Shown: piece by piece, positions 1-9,844 of the stretch | Layout: every line of letters begins with the position of its first letter | How positions within the stretch are numbered: position 1 is the first letter of the stretch | Assembly: GCA_021773975.1 (NCBI GenBank) | Contig: JAJFJN010000002.1 | Coordinates: 1 to 54,371 of the forward strand | Length of the DNA stretch: 54,371 nucleotides | Origin: Gammaproteobacteria bacterium | GTDB lineage: Bacteria > Pseudomonadota > Gammaproteobacteria > Chromatiales > Chromatiaceae | Direction of reading: 5' to 3' | Position numbers and translations under genes: made by a program | The notes under the pieces: model-generated | Database searches by the model: none | What the model was told of the DNA's origin: nothing | What the model saw: the letters and a program-made list of their open reading frames with translations, nothing else

Positions 1-2
1 AT

Positions 3-725
3 TTTGTAATGGATGGCTACTATAGCTCTTCTACAGGTGGGTCATACTTTAGCGCTGGAACCTTGGAGGTAAAAGGTAACTTTACTCAGTTATCGAGTAA
101 CTCCAGCTCTTATGTGCCTTGGAATTTCAGTACCAGTGGCACTCACTCCGTAATCTTGTCAGGCTCAAACTTACAGACCATTAGTTTTTCTGATCCTTCC
201 CATTCCTATTTTTATATGCTGAGACTGACAAATAGCAATGGTGTGATATTTGATTCTAGAGTCGTAGTTAAAGGCTTATTCAATCACCAAAGAAATACAT
301 TCCAATTGACTCAAACTGGCAATAGCTTTATTGATTATGATGCTGATGGAACACTTGATCATATTGATGAGTTCCCAATGGACGCCACAAAAGCAGGGTT
401 TGATACAGATCTTGATGGTATTCCAGATTTTCTGGATATGGATGATGACAATGATGGCTTGCCTGATAGCTGGGAAATCAAATATGGTTTAGCTTCGCTT
501 GATGGAAAAAATGCATCACTTGATTCAGATAATGATGGGCTGACCAACCTTCAAGAATATTTAGCGGGCATTGACCCGACCAAGAAAGATACAGACAGAG
601 ATGGTTTATCAGACAAGTATGAGATTGATAATGATCTTGATCCAACCGATGGCATTTGCCCAGCCTGGATCTGTGGTGGGTCAGGTGGCTGGCGCCATGC
701 TATTCGGTCGAATAATAGAAGATAG
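3..725 (+). CDS. 3' part of an exported protein with thrombospondin type-3-like calcium repeats
   Basis: The frame is open to the left edge, so only the C-terminal 240 or so residues are present and the true start lies outside. The first half is rich in Ser, Thr and Asn and looks like a beta-rich surface domain. The second half carries repeated Asp-rich loops of the form DxDxDGxxD (for example DYDADGTLD, DTDLDGIPD, DSDNDGLTN, DTDRDGLSD), the signature of type-3 thrombospondin or EF-hand-like calcium loops in secreted and cell-surface proteins. The protein ends shortly after the last repeat with a Cys pair (CPAWIC) and a basic tail; no sorting signal is visible. A terminator follows 60 bp downstream. 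Adhesin, exopolymer-binding or extracellular-enzyme roles are all possible. The repeat identification is secure, the function is not. Confidence 0.75.
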   Translation, partial: FVMDGYYSSSTGGSYFSAGTLEVKGNFTQLSSNSSSYVPWNFSTSGTHSVILSGSNLQTISFSDPSHSYFYMLRLTNSNGVIFDSRVVVKGLFNHQRNTFQLTQTGNSFIDYDADGTLDHIDEFPMDATKAGFDTDLDGIPDFLDMDDDNDGLPDSWEIKYGLASLDGKNASLDSDNDGLTNLQEYLAGIDPTKKDTDRDGLSDKYEIDNDLDPTDGICPAWICGGSGGWRHAIRSNNRR

Positions 726-786
726 GGTGCTTAGTATGCATTGGTTGATGGGATCGATTTAATAGAGCAATCCCCTCAATAGAGAA

Positions 787-816
787 CCCCCAGTCAGCAG
801 CTGGCTGGGGTTTTTC
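787..816 (+). terminator. Rho-independent terminator of the repeat protein
   Basis: The stem CCCCAG (788-793) pairs with CTGGGG (805-810), with a further CAGC/GCTG pairing inside, and a run of five T follows. It sits 60 bp after the stop codon. Confidence 0.85.
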
Positions 817-1160
817 TATTATGCGTTCGATTTTTTATGTCTACCCACCAAAACCCCGGCCTAACTTCTGGTTGCAATTTTTGTAATCAACCCCCCCAAT
901 TTGGCTTTTGAGCGATCTTCTTCAATAATCAAATCATTATATGAGCTGAATAAGCAGGCTAATCGGCTCATGTCTAGCAGCTAGAACAACAAGTTGACTT
1001 AGAGGGCACAGTTGGTCTCCAGATGATTGTTGAGGTCATTGCCATCTGAGCTGCCATTGATAGTGTGCTGTTTTCTGCTCCTTGCTGGAGTGTTGGAAGC
1101 ACGGTCACATGTGGTTATTTAGGTTATAATCCCCCATTTTTGCTGGCACTGAAGGCATTC
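817..1160 (+). promoter_or_regulatory. Intergenic region before ribF with a candidate promoter
   Basis: This 344-bp stretch has no convincing gene. A perfect -10 hexamer TATAAT lies at 1125-1130, 30 bp before the preferred ribF start; the matching -35 region (about 1102-1107) is poor, so the promoter call is weak. A 36-codon minus-strand ORF at 861-971 lacks a ribosome binding site and was not accepted as a gene. Confidence 0.35.
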
Positions 1161-2105
1161 ATGCAGGTCATTCGTGGTTTTCATAATCTGCGCCCGGAAC
1201 ATCGGGGCTGTGTTGCGACCATCGGTAATTTCGATGGGGCGCACCTGGGTCATCAGGCAGTGTTTAAACATCTGCTGCGTGAAGGTGCGCGGTTGGGTGT
1301 TCCGGCAACGGTTATTAGCTTTGAGCCTCATCCGTTGGAGTTCTTTTGCCCCCAAGCCGCACCGGCGCGTCTGACCCGCTTGCGGGAGAAGCTGAGTGTG
1401 CTGGAAGAGGCGGGTATTGCGCGAGTCATGCTGCTTGAATTTAATGCCAAACTGGCTGCCATGACGGCAGATGATTTTATTCAGCAGGCGTTGATTACAG
1501 GTCTTGGGATACGTTATCTGCTGGTGGGCGATGATTTTCGTTTTGGTCAGGGTCGCGCAGGTGATATAAAGCTATTACGCAAAGCCGGAGAGCAACATGG
1601 CTTTGGTGTCGACAGTATGGATACGGTGGTTGTTGATGATGAGCGAACTAGCAGCACCCGGGTACGAGAGGCATTGGCGCGCGGTGATTTAGCGCTGGCA
1701 GGGCGTTGCCTGGGGCGGCCCTATCGTATCTGTGGGCGAGTGGTTTATGGTGACCAGCGAGGACGCAGTATCGGTTTCCCTACAGCCAATATTGGTCTGC
1801 ACCGCAAAGCTAGTCCGCTACATGGTGTGTTTGCAGTGCAGGTGTATGGCTTGGGTGATCAGCCTATCCCGGGTGTTGCCAATATCGGTAATCAACCGAC
1901 AGTAGATGGTGATCGACGTTACCTGCTTGAAGTGCATCTGTTTGACTTTGATCAGGATATCTACGGCAGGCACCTGGAAGTAGAGTTTTGCAAACGGTTG
2001 CGGGATGAAAAGCGGTTTGATTCATTCGAGCAACTACGAAGACAGATTGAACGTGATGCACATGCGGCGAGAAAAATCCTCGGTGTGCTTCCAGCAGAAA
2101 CATAA
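1161..2105 (+). CDS. ribF: Bifunctional riboflavin kinase / FAD synthetase
   Basis: RibF converts riboflavin to FMN and then adenylates FMN to FAD in the cytoplasm. The N-terminal nucleotidyltransferase domain shows TIGNFDGAHLGHQ near residue 20 and SSTRVRE near residue 160. The C-terminal flavokinase domain shows GRSIGFPTAN near residue 200. ATG 1161 is preferred over the upstream TTG at 1065: it gives 314 residues, the normal family length, and an N-terminus (MQVIRGFHNL) that matches the family, with a GAAGG element just upstream. ribF-ileS-lspA is the standard gammaproteobacterial order, and ileS starts 35 bp downstream. Confidence 0.95.
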   Translation: MQVIRGFHNLRPEHRGCVATIGNFDGAHLGHQAVFKHLLREGARLGVPATVISFEPHPLEFFCPQAAPARLTRLREKLSVLEEAGIARVMLLEFNAKLAAMTADDFIQQALITGLGIRYLLVGDDFRFGQGRAGDIKLLRKAGEQHGFGVDSMDTVVVDDERTSSTRVREALARGDLALAGRCLGRPYRICGRVVYGDQRGRSIGFPTANIGLHRKASPLHGVFAVQVYGLGDQPIPGVANIGNQPTVDGDRRYLLEVHLFDFDQDIYGRHLEVEFCKRLRDEKRFDSFEQLRRQIERDAHAARKILGVLPAET

Positions 2106-2140
2106 ATTTTAAGATTAGATTAAGACGATAGGCATGCACA

Positions 2141-4969
2141 GTGACAGACTATAAGAGCACCCTCAATCTCCCAAAAACAGCCTTCCCGATGAAGGGAAAC
2201 CTGGCGCAGCGGGAACCGCAGCGACTCAAACGTTGGGAGGAGATGGATCTCTATGCCAAGCAGCGGGAAGTGGCGAGTGGTCGGCCCAAGTTTATCCTGC
2301 ATGATGGCCCTCCCTATGCCAATGGTGAGATACATATTGGCCATGCCGTCAATAAGGTGCTCAAGGATATTATTGTTAAAAGCCGCGGGCTGGATGGCTT
2401 CGATGCACCCTATGTGCCGGGGTGGGATTGCCATGGTCTGCCGATTGAACTTCAGGTTGAGAAGAAGGCGGGCAAGCCGGGTCAAAAGATCACGGCTGCT
2501 GAATTTCGTAAGGCCTGCCGCATCTATGCCGGAAAGCAGGTGGATAAGCAGCGCACTGATTTTAAACGATTGGGTGTGACAGGTGATTGGGATAATCCTT
2601 ACCTCACCATGGATTACCACTTTGAAGCTGACATCATTCGCACGCTGGGCCGTATCGTTGAAAATGGACATGTGCAGAAGGGCTTCAAGCCTGTGCACTG
2701 GTGTACCGATTGTGGCTCCGCTTTGGCAGAAGCTGAGGTCGAGTACCAAGATAAAGACTCTTTTGCCATTGATGTCCGCTTTGCGGTGCTGGATGAGGAG
2801 GCGCTGCTCTCTCGCTGCCAGCATGTGCGCAGTGGACATGAGGGTACTCCGATCTCTTTTGTTATCTGGACAACAACCCCCTGGACCCTGCCTGCCAACC
2901 AGGCGGTGGCACTTAACCCTGAGCTGGAATATGCGGTTGTAGAGTGTGAAGGGCCGCGTGGCAGTGAGCGTTTGATTATTGCAGATGCAATGCTCAAGGA
3001 TGTAATGGCTCGCTACGGCATTGAGCAGTACCACGTGGTTGGCTATGCCAATGGCGAGGTATTTGAAGGGTTAAAATTACAGCACCCTTTCTATAAGCGG
3101 GAAGTGCCTGTCATTCTGGGTGAGCATGTCACACTGGAAGCAGGTACAGGTGCAGTGCATACAGCGCCAGGCCATGGTCTGGACGATTATGTGGTTGGCG
3201 CACGTTACAACCTGCCGGTAGATAATCCCGTTGGTGGCAATGGTTGCTTTCTTGAAGGCACCGAGCTGTTTGCCGGTGAGCATGTTTTTCAAGCCAATGA
3301 GCATGTGATCGAGGTACTCAAAACCAAAGGTGCACTACTGCATGAAGAGCGACTAAATCACAGCTATCCTCACTGCTGGCGACATAAAACCCCCATCATC
3401 TTCCGTGCCACACCGCAGTGGTTTATCAGCATGGATCAGCAAGGACTGCGCGAGACGGCCAAACGGGATATTGATCAGGTTGAGTGGATTCCTGATTGGG
3501 GTAAGGCGCGTATTGAAGGGATGGTAGAAGGTCGCCCTGATTGGTGTATCTCTCGTCAGCGTACCTGGGGTGTGCCGATTGCGCTGTTTGCACATAAGGT
3601 GACCAGTGAGCTGCACCCAGAGACACCACGGCTGATTGAAGAGGTTGCCAAGTTGGTCGAGGCTGAGGGTATTGAAGCCTGGTTCCAATTGAAGATAGAA
3701 GATCTGTTGGGTGATGAGGCGGCTGATTACGATAAGGTTACGGATACCTTGGATGTCTGGTTTGACTCGGGTGTAACCCATGCCTGTGTATTGCAGCGCC
3801 GTGAGGATTTGGCTTTTCCGGCGGATCTCTATCTTGAGGGATCTGATCAACATCGTGGTTGGTTTCAATCATCACTGCTGACCTCGATTGGCGTATCAGG
3901 ACAAGCGCCCTACAAGCAGGTGCTGACCCATGGATTCACCGTTGATGCCAATGGCCGCAAGATGTCCAAGTCAGTGGGCAATGTGGTTGCACCGCAGAAG
4001 GTGATCAAAAACCTGGGGGCGGATATTATCCGTTTGTGGGTTGCAGGTAGTGATTACCGTTATGAAATGACAGTTTCAGATGAGATCCTTAAACGCACCT
4101 CTGATGTCTACCGTCGTATTCGTAACACGGCTCGTTTTCTATTGGCTAACCTGGACGGTTTTGACCCAGCACAACATAAGGTAGAACCAGAATCCATGCT
4201 GGCACTGGATCGTTGGGCGGTTGACCGTGCCCTACAGTTGCAAGAGGAAATTGTTGCCGCTTACCGTGACTACCAGTTCCATCTTATCTATCAAAAGGTG
4301 CAGAGGTTCTGTACCACAGAGATGGGTGGTTTCTATCTCGATATCATCAAAGATCGTCAATACACGACCCAAGCTGATAGCCTGTCCAGGCGTTCTGCCC
4401 AGACTGCCATGTATCATATTGTCGAGGCATTGGTACGTTGGTTGGCACCGATTCTCAGCTTTACTGCAGATGAAATCTGGGAGCATATCCCGGGTGAGCG
4501 AGGTGAAGCTGTTTTTCTAGAGACTTGGTATGACGGCCTATTTGCACTGGATGAGGCTGCAAGCCTTGATCGGGCTTTTTGGGATGAGGTGATAACGGTT
4601 CGCTCTGCAGTGAGTAAACATCTGGAAGATGCACGTAAGGCTGGAATTATTGGCTCTGCTTTGAATGCAGAGGTGGATCTCTATTGTGATGAGAAGCTCT
4701 ATCAACAATTGGCCGCATTGGGGGATGAGTTGCATTTTGTATTCATCACCTCCTATGCGCGCTTGCATACAAAATCAGAGCAGCCGGAGAATGCGGTAGC
4801 TACAGATCTTCCAGAGTTATCAGTGGCTATCACGCCATCAGAGCATGAGAAGTGCAGCCGTTGCTGGCATCATCAGAGTGATGTGGGAAGCAATGCTGAT
4901 CACCCTGAACTCTGTGGTCGCTGTGTGGAAAATGTAGTGGGTTCAGGCGAGGTTCGTCGATTTGCCTAA
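2141..4969 (+). CDS. ileS: Isoleucyl-tRNA synthetase
   Basis: This class I aminoacyl-tRNA synthetase charges tRNA-Ile with isoleucine and edits mischarged valine. It has 942 residues, close to the E. coli length. The HIGH motif is at residues 65-68 (HIGH within NGEIHIGH) and KMSKS near 607-611. The CP1 editing domain lies between them. The C-terminus carries a zinc-binding knuckle with two Cys pairs (CSRCWHH and CGRC). The start is GTG with a weak ribosome binding site. Its last codons overlap the likely lspA start, indicating translational coupling. The call is secure. Confidence 0.97.
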   Translation: MTDYKSTLNLPKTAFPMKGNLAQREPQRLKRWEEMDLYAKQREVASGRPKFILHDGPPYANGEIHIGHAVNKVLKDIIVKSRGLDGFDAPYVPGWDCHGLPIELQVEKKAGKPGQKITAAEFRKACRIYAGKQVDKQRTDFKRLGVTGDWDNPYLTMDYHFEADIIRTLGRIVENGHVQKGFKPVHWCTDCGSALAEAEVEYQDKDSFAIDVRFAVLDEEALLSRCQHVRSGHEGTPISFVIWTTTPWTLPANQAVALNPELEYAVVECEGPRGSERLIIADAMLKDVMARYGIEQYHVVGYANGEVFEGLKLQHPFYKREVPVILGEHVTLEAGTGAVHTAPGHGLDDYVVGARYNLPVDNPVGGNGCFLEGTELFAGEHVFQANEHVIEVLKTKGALLHEERLNHSYPHCWRHKTPIIFRATPQWFISMDQQGLRETAKRDIDQVEWIPDWGKARIEGMVEGRPDWCISRQRTWGVPIALFAHKVTSELHPETPRLIEEVAKLVEAEGIEAWFQLKIEDLLGDEAADYDKVTDTLDVWFDSGVTHACVLQRREDLAFPADLYLEGSDQHRGWFQSSLLTSIGVSGQAPYKQVLTHGFTVDANGRKMSKSVGNVVAPQKVIKNLGADIIRLWVAGSDYRYEMTVSDEILKRTSDVYRRIRNTARFLLANLDGFDPAQHKVEPESMLALDRWAVDRALQLQEEIVAAYRDYQFHLIYQKVQRFCTTEMGGFYLDIIKDRQYTTQADSLSRRSAQTAMYHIVEALVRWLAPILSFTADEIWEHIPGERGEAVFLETWYDGLFALDEAASLDRAFWDEVITVRSAVSKHLEDARKAGIIGSALNAEVDLYCDEKLYQQLAALGDELHFVFITSYARLHTKSEQPENAVATDLPELSVAITPSEHEKCSRCWHHQSDVGSNADHPELCGRCVENVVGSGEVRRFA

Positions 4970-5486
4970 CACCATGTGGCGCTGGCTGGGGATCTCGATA
5001 GCCGTTATTGGTCTGGATCTGCTTACCAAACAGTGGGCGCTGGCCTCGCTTGTACACTACCAGTCCGTACCGCTGCTGCCATACTTTGATTTGACCCTGA
5101 TGTTTAATCCAGGTGCTGCCTTCAGCTTTCTGAGTGATCAGGATGGATGGCAGCGCTGGTTTTTTGTTGCAGTGGCCTCCTTGGCCGCCATTGGCCTTAC
5201 GGTGTGGTTGGTAAAGCTCGAAGCTAATGAACGTCTGGTTGCTATTTCACTAAGTCTGATTATTGGTGGCGCAGTGGGTAATCTGATTGACCGTCTGCTC
5301 TATGGCTATGTTATCGATTTTATTGATATCTACTACGTTTCTGATAGTTGCCTTCCATTCTTCGGTGGCGTGGTAAAAGAGGGCGTAAATCAGTGTCACT
5401 GGCCTGCATTTAATATTGCAGACAGTGCCATATCAATTGGTGTCGTGTTAATGCTGGCCGATTCATTTATTAATAAGAAAACTTGA
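4962..5486 (+). CDS. lspA: Lipoprotein signal peptidase (signal peptidase II)
   Basis: LspA cleaves the signal peptides of diacylated prolipoproteins in the inner membrane. The protein has four hydrophobic segments and the family's catalytic Asp motifs: [15 protein letters not shown] around residues 105-120 and [11 protein letters not shown] near 150-160. TTG 4962, inside the end of ileS, is preceded by GGCGAGG at a good distance. ATG 4974 is an alternative giving 170 residues but has poorer Shine-Dalgarno spacing. A small insertion between the two Asp motifs (around residues 123-145, with Cys and Gly-Gly) is normal for the family. Confidence 0.94.
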   Translation: MPNTMWRWLGISIAVIGLDLLTKQWALASLVHYQSVPLLPYFDLTLMFNPGAAFSFLSDQDGWQRWFFVAVASLAAIGLTVWLVKLEANERLVAISLSLIIGGAVGNLIDRLLYGYVIDFIDIYYVSDSCLPFFGGVVKEGVNQCHWPAFNIADSAISIGVVLMLADSFINKKT

Positions 5487-5663
5487 ATCAATTTGTTTGG
5501 GTTTTGCCTGTTTTGCTTCAGGTAAAAAGAGATTGCTGTCCTATACTTAATCCTTTGTGTAGTGGCTATGTTATAAGGTTGCCAGTGTATCCATTCTTGC
5601 AGAATAAATGCAGTCCCCTGATGTCACCCGCTCACTGATTAGTTGCTGGGTTGAGGACAAAAA

Positions 5664-7079
5664 ATGTTAAGACAGAGCATCAAAACCATTACAGTTAAAA
5701 ACCTGCTGACGTTTCTGATGTTGGCAGCTACGATAATGGCAATAATTATCGCATTCAACTTTAGAGCGCTTTCACACAATATTGTAAAAAATGAGGCTTT
5801 GGCTGTGGCGGATATGGTCAAGGCTGGCCTTACGGCGCATATGAAAGCTGAAATTATGGATAAGCGGGATTATTTCCTGAGTGAGATAGGAACCCTAAAT
5901 AATATAAATAAGATATCGATTATTCGTTCTCCTGCTGTAATTGAGCAGTATGGTGAAATGGGTGCCAGGCAAGAGGTAATAACGCCTTTGGTGCAGAAGG
6001 CTTTTCAAACAAAAAAAGCGGTATTTATTATCAATGATTTTGATGCTGCCCCCGTAATTTATGCCGCTGTGCCCTATATTGCATCAAACAGTGGAGCTTT
6101 AAATTGCCTTAGCTGTCATGAGGTTGCTGAGGGTACAGTGCTGGGTGCCGTAAATATTGAACTTGATCTACAAGAATACCGCACGATGGCATCCTGGATA
6201 TTGCTTATCGTATTGGTCGCCTCACTGTTTTTTATTCTACTGCTTATTGTCAATATCTTCAGAACTGTTCAGATCTATGTCAAAGAGCCATTGGAGAGCC
6301 TTATCGCAAGAGCTAAAGTGGCTTATGAAGAGCATAGTCCGGTCAACATGGAGAAGTTTGAATCACTGGAATTCATGCATGTTGCTGATGAGATAAATCA
6401 ATTTAATACAGATATTATTGCGAATCAGGAACTACTCAAACAGATGAACCATAATCTGGTGGATCTCAATAATGAAATTGAGGACACGCTGAAAGAGACT
6501 GTATTCACCATGGGCGTAATTGAAGAACAGCGCTCAAAAGAGACAAGAAACCATACCAAGAGAGTGACTGAATATAGCCGCTTGTTAGCGAGCAAGATTG
6601 GTTTGTCGGATGATGATGTACGTTTAATAGCAGCGGCATCGCCACTGCATGATATTGGTAAGCTGGGTATACCTGATGAAATTTTATTGAAACCAGGTAA
6701 GTTGACTGATGATGAGTTTGAAAGTATGAAAAACCATACGACGATTGGTTATTCAATGCTGGTACATTCTGAGCGTAAACTACTGCAAGCGGCATCAGTT
6801 ATAGCACATCAGCACCATGAAAAATGGGATGGTTCGGGTTATCCCTGGGGGCTAAGAGGTGAGGGTATCCATATCTTTGGCAGGATTGTTTGCGTGGTGG
6901 ATGTCTTTGATGCCTTGCTCTCTGTGCGCAGTTATAAAGAAGCCTGGCCGTTAGATAGGACCGTGGCGTGGATTGAGGGGCAGAAGGGAAAGCATTTTGA
7001 CCCTTTTCTGGTTGAAACTTTATTGGCTCACTTATGTGAATTCATAGAGGTAGGGGAGCGTTTTGGCTCCAGTGAATAA
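5664..7079 (+). CDS. Membrane HD-GYP cyclic-di-GMP phosphodiesterase with a CxxCH sensor domain
   Basis: The 471-residue protein has an N-terminal membrane segment (about residues 12-35), a periplasmic domain, a second membrane segment (about 172-195), a linker and a C-terminal HD-GYP domain. The HD pair is at His329-Asp330 (PLHDIGKLGIP), and HHEKWDGSGYP is near residues 377-387. HD-GYP domains hydrolyse cyclic di-GMP. The periplasmic part contains a CLSCH motif at 148-152 just before the second membrane helix, suggesting covalent c-type heme and redox or gas sensing. A good ribosome binding site (TGAGGA) precedes ATG 5664. It is transcribed alone and converges on gspF, 12 bp away. Confidence 0.88.
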   Translation: MLRQSIKTITVKNLLTFLMLAATIMAIIIAFNFRALSHNIVKNEALAVADMVKAGLTAHMKAEIMDKRDYFLSEIGTLNNINKISIIRSPAVIEQYGEMGARQEVITPLVQKAFQTKKAVFIINDFDAAPVIYAAVPYIASNSGALNCLSCHEVAEGTVLGAVNIELDLQEYRTMASWILLIVLVASLFFILLLIVNIFRTVQIYVKEPLESLIARAKVAYEEHSPVNMEKFESLEFMHVADEINQFNTDIIANQELLKQMNHNLVDLNNEIEDTLKETVFTMGVIEEQRSKETRNHTKRVTEYSRLLASKIGLSDDDVRLIAAASPLHDIGKLGIPDEILLKPGKLTDDEFESMKNHTTIGYSMLVHSERKLLQAASVIAHQHHEKWDGSGYPWGLRGEGIHIFGRIVCVVDVFDALLSVRSYKEAWPLDRTVAWIEGQKGKHFDPFLVETLLAHLCEFIEVGERFGSSE

Positions 7080-7091
7080 ACAATTTGGTTC

Positions 7092-8306
7092 TTATTGCAC
7101 TAGCTGATTCATCTCAAAGATAGGCAATAGGATAGCGATAACGATAAGCAGAACTACCACACCCATGAATAGAATCAGCACAGGCTCAAAGATGCCAATT
7201 AGCATCTCGGCCATGGATTGAACCTCGCGCTGTTGATTATCTGCGGCGCTCTCCAGCATTTCGGGTAGCTGCCCGCTGGATTCACCGCTGGCAATCAGAT
7301 GTACGGTGATAGGTGGAAATAGCTTGGTTTGGTTCAGTGCCCGGCTGAGGCCATCACCCTCTCGGACCCGTACGGCAGTGTGCTCCACAGCTTTACGCAT
7401 GGGTAGATTGGGCACCACCTTGCTGGCGATCCGCAGCGCCTCCAGTAACTCCACGCCACTACCCACAAGAATAGCCAGTGTACGTGTAAAGCGTGCTGTA
7501 TTAGAGCTGCGCATAAAGCGCCCGATGAGTGGGAGTTTTAGCTGTATTGTTTGGTAGGTGAACAAAATATGTTCAACTCGCAGTATGGCTGAACAGCTCA
7601 TCCAGATAGCGATAATTCCACCCAGTACGAATATGCCGTAGGCCAGTATAAAATCGCTTGCTGCGATTAACCCGCGTGTCAGGATGGGTAGATCTTGCCC
7701 CAGGTTCTCAAATACCCCAACAATTTCTGGTACTACATACGCTAGCAGTCCGATGACGATTAGGACAGAGACGGAGGTCAGCATAATAGGATAGACCATG
7801 GCCAGCTGCACTTTCTGGCGCATCAGCTCCCGGGTCTCTTCATATTCGGCTAATTTTTCTAATACATAATCCAGTTTACCGGATGACTCACCGGCATCTA
7901 CGGTGGCTCGATAGAGTATTGGAAAAGCGTTAGGGAAGTTGCCTAATGCATTAGAGAGGCTTTGGCCTTCCAGCACACGTGAGCGAACGCCTAAAATAAT
8001 GCGCTTGATGCGGGCTTTTTCTGTCTGTTGTGATACGGCGTGCAGTGCCTCTTCCAGAGGGATGCCAGAGCGACTCAGTGTGGCGAGTTGGCGGGTTAGT
8101 AGTGCCAAATCACGTGTGCCAATCCCGTTGCCTCCGCCTATCGCTGCAGGTGTACGCGACTCTTTGGTGGTAATGGCCTCAACAGAGAGTGGGGTTAGCC
8201 CTTTTTCGCGTAGTGCCTGGCGTGCCAGGCGCGAGGTTTCACTCTCTATAGTGCCTTTTTTTTGTCGCCCCTGTTGATCGAGCGCTTGATACTCAAATGC
8301 ACCCAA
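7092..8306 (-). CDS. gspF: Type II secretion inner-membrane platform protein GspF
   Basis: GspF is the polytopic platform of the type II secretion system that couples the GspE ATPase to pseudopilus assembly. At 404 residues it has the usual length, begins MGAFEYQALD as family members do, and has two T2SF repeats, each with hydrophobic helices (around residues 175-200, 220-245 and 375-400). It is the last gene of the leftward gspC-D-E-F operon, 23 bp after gspE. Confidence 0.96.
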   Translation of the reverse strand: MGAFEYQALDQQGRQKKGTIESETSRLARQALREKGLTPLSVEAITTKESRTPAAIGGGNGIGTRDLALLTRQLATLSRSGIPLEEALHAVSQQTEKARIKRIILGVRSRVLEGQSLSNALGNFPNAFPILYRATVDAGESSGKLDYVLEKLAEYEETRELMRQKVQLAMVYPIMLTSVSVLIVIGLLAYVVPEIVGVFENLGQDLPILTRGLIAASDFILAYGIFVLGGIIAIWMSCSAILRVEHILFTYQTIQLKLPLIGRFMRSSNTARFTRTLAILVGSGVELLEALRIASKVVPNLPMRKAVEHTAVRVREGDGLSRALNQTKLFPPITVHLIASGESSGQLPEMLESAADNQQREVQSMAEMLIGIFEPVLILFMGVVVLLIVIAILLPIFEMNQLVQ

Positions 8307-8329
8307 GAGATATTCCCTCGATGATGGCG

Positions 8330-9844
8330 TTAACTTTCATGTGCAACCCGAACAACCTCTTCCAAGCTGGTTTCACCGCAAAGGGCTTTCTCTCTGGCAT
8401 TTTGTAGCATGCTGCGTGAGCGGGTGCGTGCTTGCTTCTCTAACTCATGCTCACCAGCGCCCTCATGGATAAGGTTTTTTATGGCATCGTCAATGATGAC
8501 CAGCTCAAAGATGCCGCTGCGTCCACGGTATCCTTGATAGTTACATGCTTTACACTCTTTAGGGTGGTAAAGGGTAATGGTTTCGCCGGGTTCTGGGGTT
8601 ATGCCCAGAGTTTCTAGATCTGTTGGACTGGCGGTGTAGGCCTCTTTGCAGTCAGGGCAGAGTTTGCGTAGTAGTCGCTGAGCTAAAACCCCAATGATGC
8701 TGGATGAGAGTAGAAAGGGTTCAACCCCCATGTCACGTAGTCGGGTAATAGCGCCAACGGCAGTATTGGTATGCAGGGTAGATAGCACCAGATGACCGGT
8801 CAGACTGGCTTGGACAGCGACCTCTACCGTCTCCAGATCACGAATCTCACCCACCATGACGATATCGGGATCTTGGCGCAGGATAGCGCGCAAGCCACGG
8901 GCAAAAGACATCTCTACTTTTGGATTAACCTGGGTTTGACCAATGCCATCCAGATAATACTCAATAGGATCCTCTACCGTTAGGATGTTTCTCTTTCGAT
9001 CATTGAGCGTAGTGAGAACAGCATACAGGGTGGTGGTTTTACCTGAGCCTGTGGGGCCGGTTACTAGAATGATGCCGTGTGGTCGTCGGATCAGTGACTC
9101 CATGGCTTTAAGCTCATCTTCGCGCGTGCCCAGCTGTTTTAGATCCAGTCGCCCTGCCTGTTTGTCCAGTAGTCGCAACACGATGCGCTCACCGTGGATA
9201 GAAGGCAGTGTTGAGACACGTACATCTACTGCCCGGCCACCAATGCGCAGTGAGATGCGCCCATCCTGTGGCAGACGTTTTTCAGCAATATCCAGTTTGG
9301 CCATCACCTTGAGGCGGGAGATAACCATAGGTGCCATGGCGCGCAGAGGCTGCAGAATTTGTCGCAGAACGCCATCGACTCGGAGACGTACCACCATTCG
9401 GTCTTCAAAGGGTTCGATGTGGATGTCAGAAGCGCTCTCTTTGATAGCCTCAGCGAGTAGGGCATTTATGAGACGGATGATAGGGGCTTCGTCAGCACTC
9501 TCAAGAAGATCTTCCGGGGCAGGGAGTTGGTCGGCGATATCATTGAGATCCATATCATCGCCAATATCATTCATCATCTGCTGGGCTTGAGCCGAGCCTT
9601 GCTCATAGGTTTTTTGTAGCAGGGCGTGAAATTCGTCTTCCGTAAGTGATTTAAAACTGGCAGGGGTGCCGAGAAAACGCTGAGCCTCTGCGAGTGCTAG
9701 GGTTGTACTGTTTTCAAGGTGCGCAATTGTCGCTTTCCCGTCATCCTCATGCTTAATCAATACGCCATGCCGTTTGGCGAAACTGTATGAGAGTTGAGCC
9801 AGCGGATTGGTGTTTTCCTGTTGATCACTTTGAAGCGCAGGCAT
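8330..9844 (-). CDS. gspE: Type II secretion ATPase GspE
   Basis: This cytoplasmic secretion ATPase powers pseudopilus growth. Visible motifs are Walker A GPTGSGKTTT with Lys269, the Asp box with DPDIVMVGEIRD, the His box with STLHTN, and a tetracysteine zinc site (CPDC ... CKAC) in the C-terminal module. The N-terminal domain that docks to GspL is present. It has 504 residues, typical for the family. The start codon directly follows the end of gspD with no gap, so the two are translationally linked. Confidence 0.97.
   Translation of the reverse strand: MPALQSDQQENTNPLAQLSYSFAKRHGVLIKHEDDGKATIAHLENSTTLALAEAQRFLGTPASFKSLTEDEFHALLQKTYEQGSAQAQQMMNDIGDDMDLNDIADQLPAPEDLLESADEAPIIRLINALLAEAIKESASDIHIEPFEDRMVVRLRVDGVLRQILQPLRAMAPMVISRLKVMAKLDIAEKRLPQDGRISLRIGGRAVDVRVSTLPSIHGERIVLRLLDKQAGRLDLKQLGTREDELKAMESLIRRPHGIILVTGPTGSGKTTTLYAVLTTLNDRKRNILTVEDPIEYYLDGIGQTQVNPKVEMSFARGLRAILRQDPDIVMVGEIRDLETVEVAVQASLTGHLVLSTLHTNTAVGAITRLRDMGVEPFLLSSSIIGVLAQRLLRKLCPDCKEAYTASPTDLETLGITPEPGETITLYHPKECKACNYQGYRGRSGIFELVIIDDAIKNLIHEGAGEHELEKQARTRSRSMLQNAREKALCGETSLEEVVRVAHES

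Noticed and set aside
571-762. Alternative reading frame over the end of the calcium-repeat protein, suggesting a frameshift
   Set aside because: The calcium-repeat frame continues past 571 through two further repeats and stops close to the terminator, so no frameshift is needed.
861-971. 36-codon minus-strand frame in the gap before ribF
   Set aside because: No Shine-Dalgarno, no recognisable family, and it lies in otherwise non-coding sequence; possibly an old gene remnant.
2120-3034. 304-codon open frame on the minus strand opposite ileS
   Set aside because: It lies wholly inside the secure ileS gene, has no recognisable motif and arises from the codon bias of ileS.
8985-9590. 201-codon plus-strand frame opposite gspE
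   Set aside because: It is a Ser/Arg-rich shadow of the intact gspE gene, with no ribosome binding site or domain.
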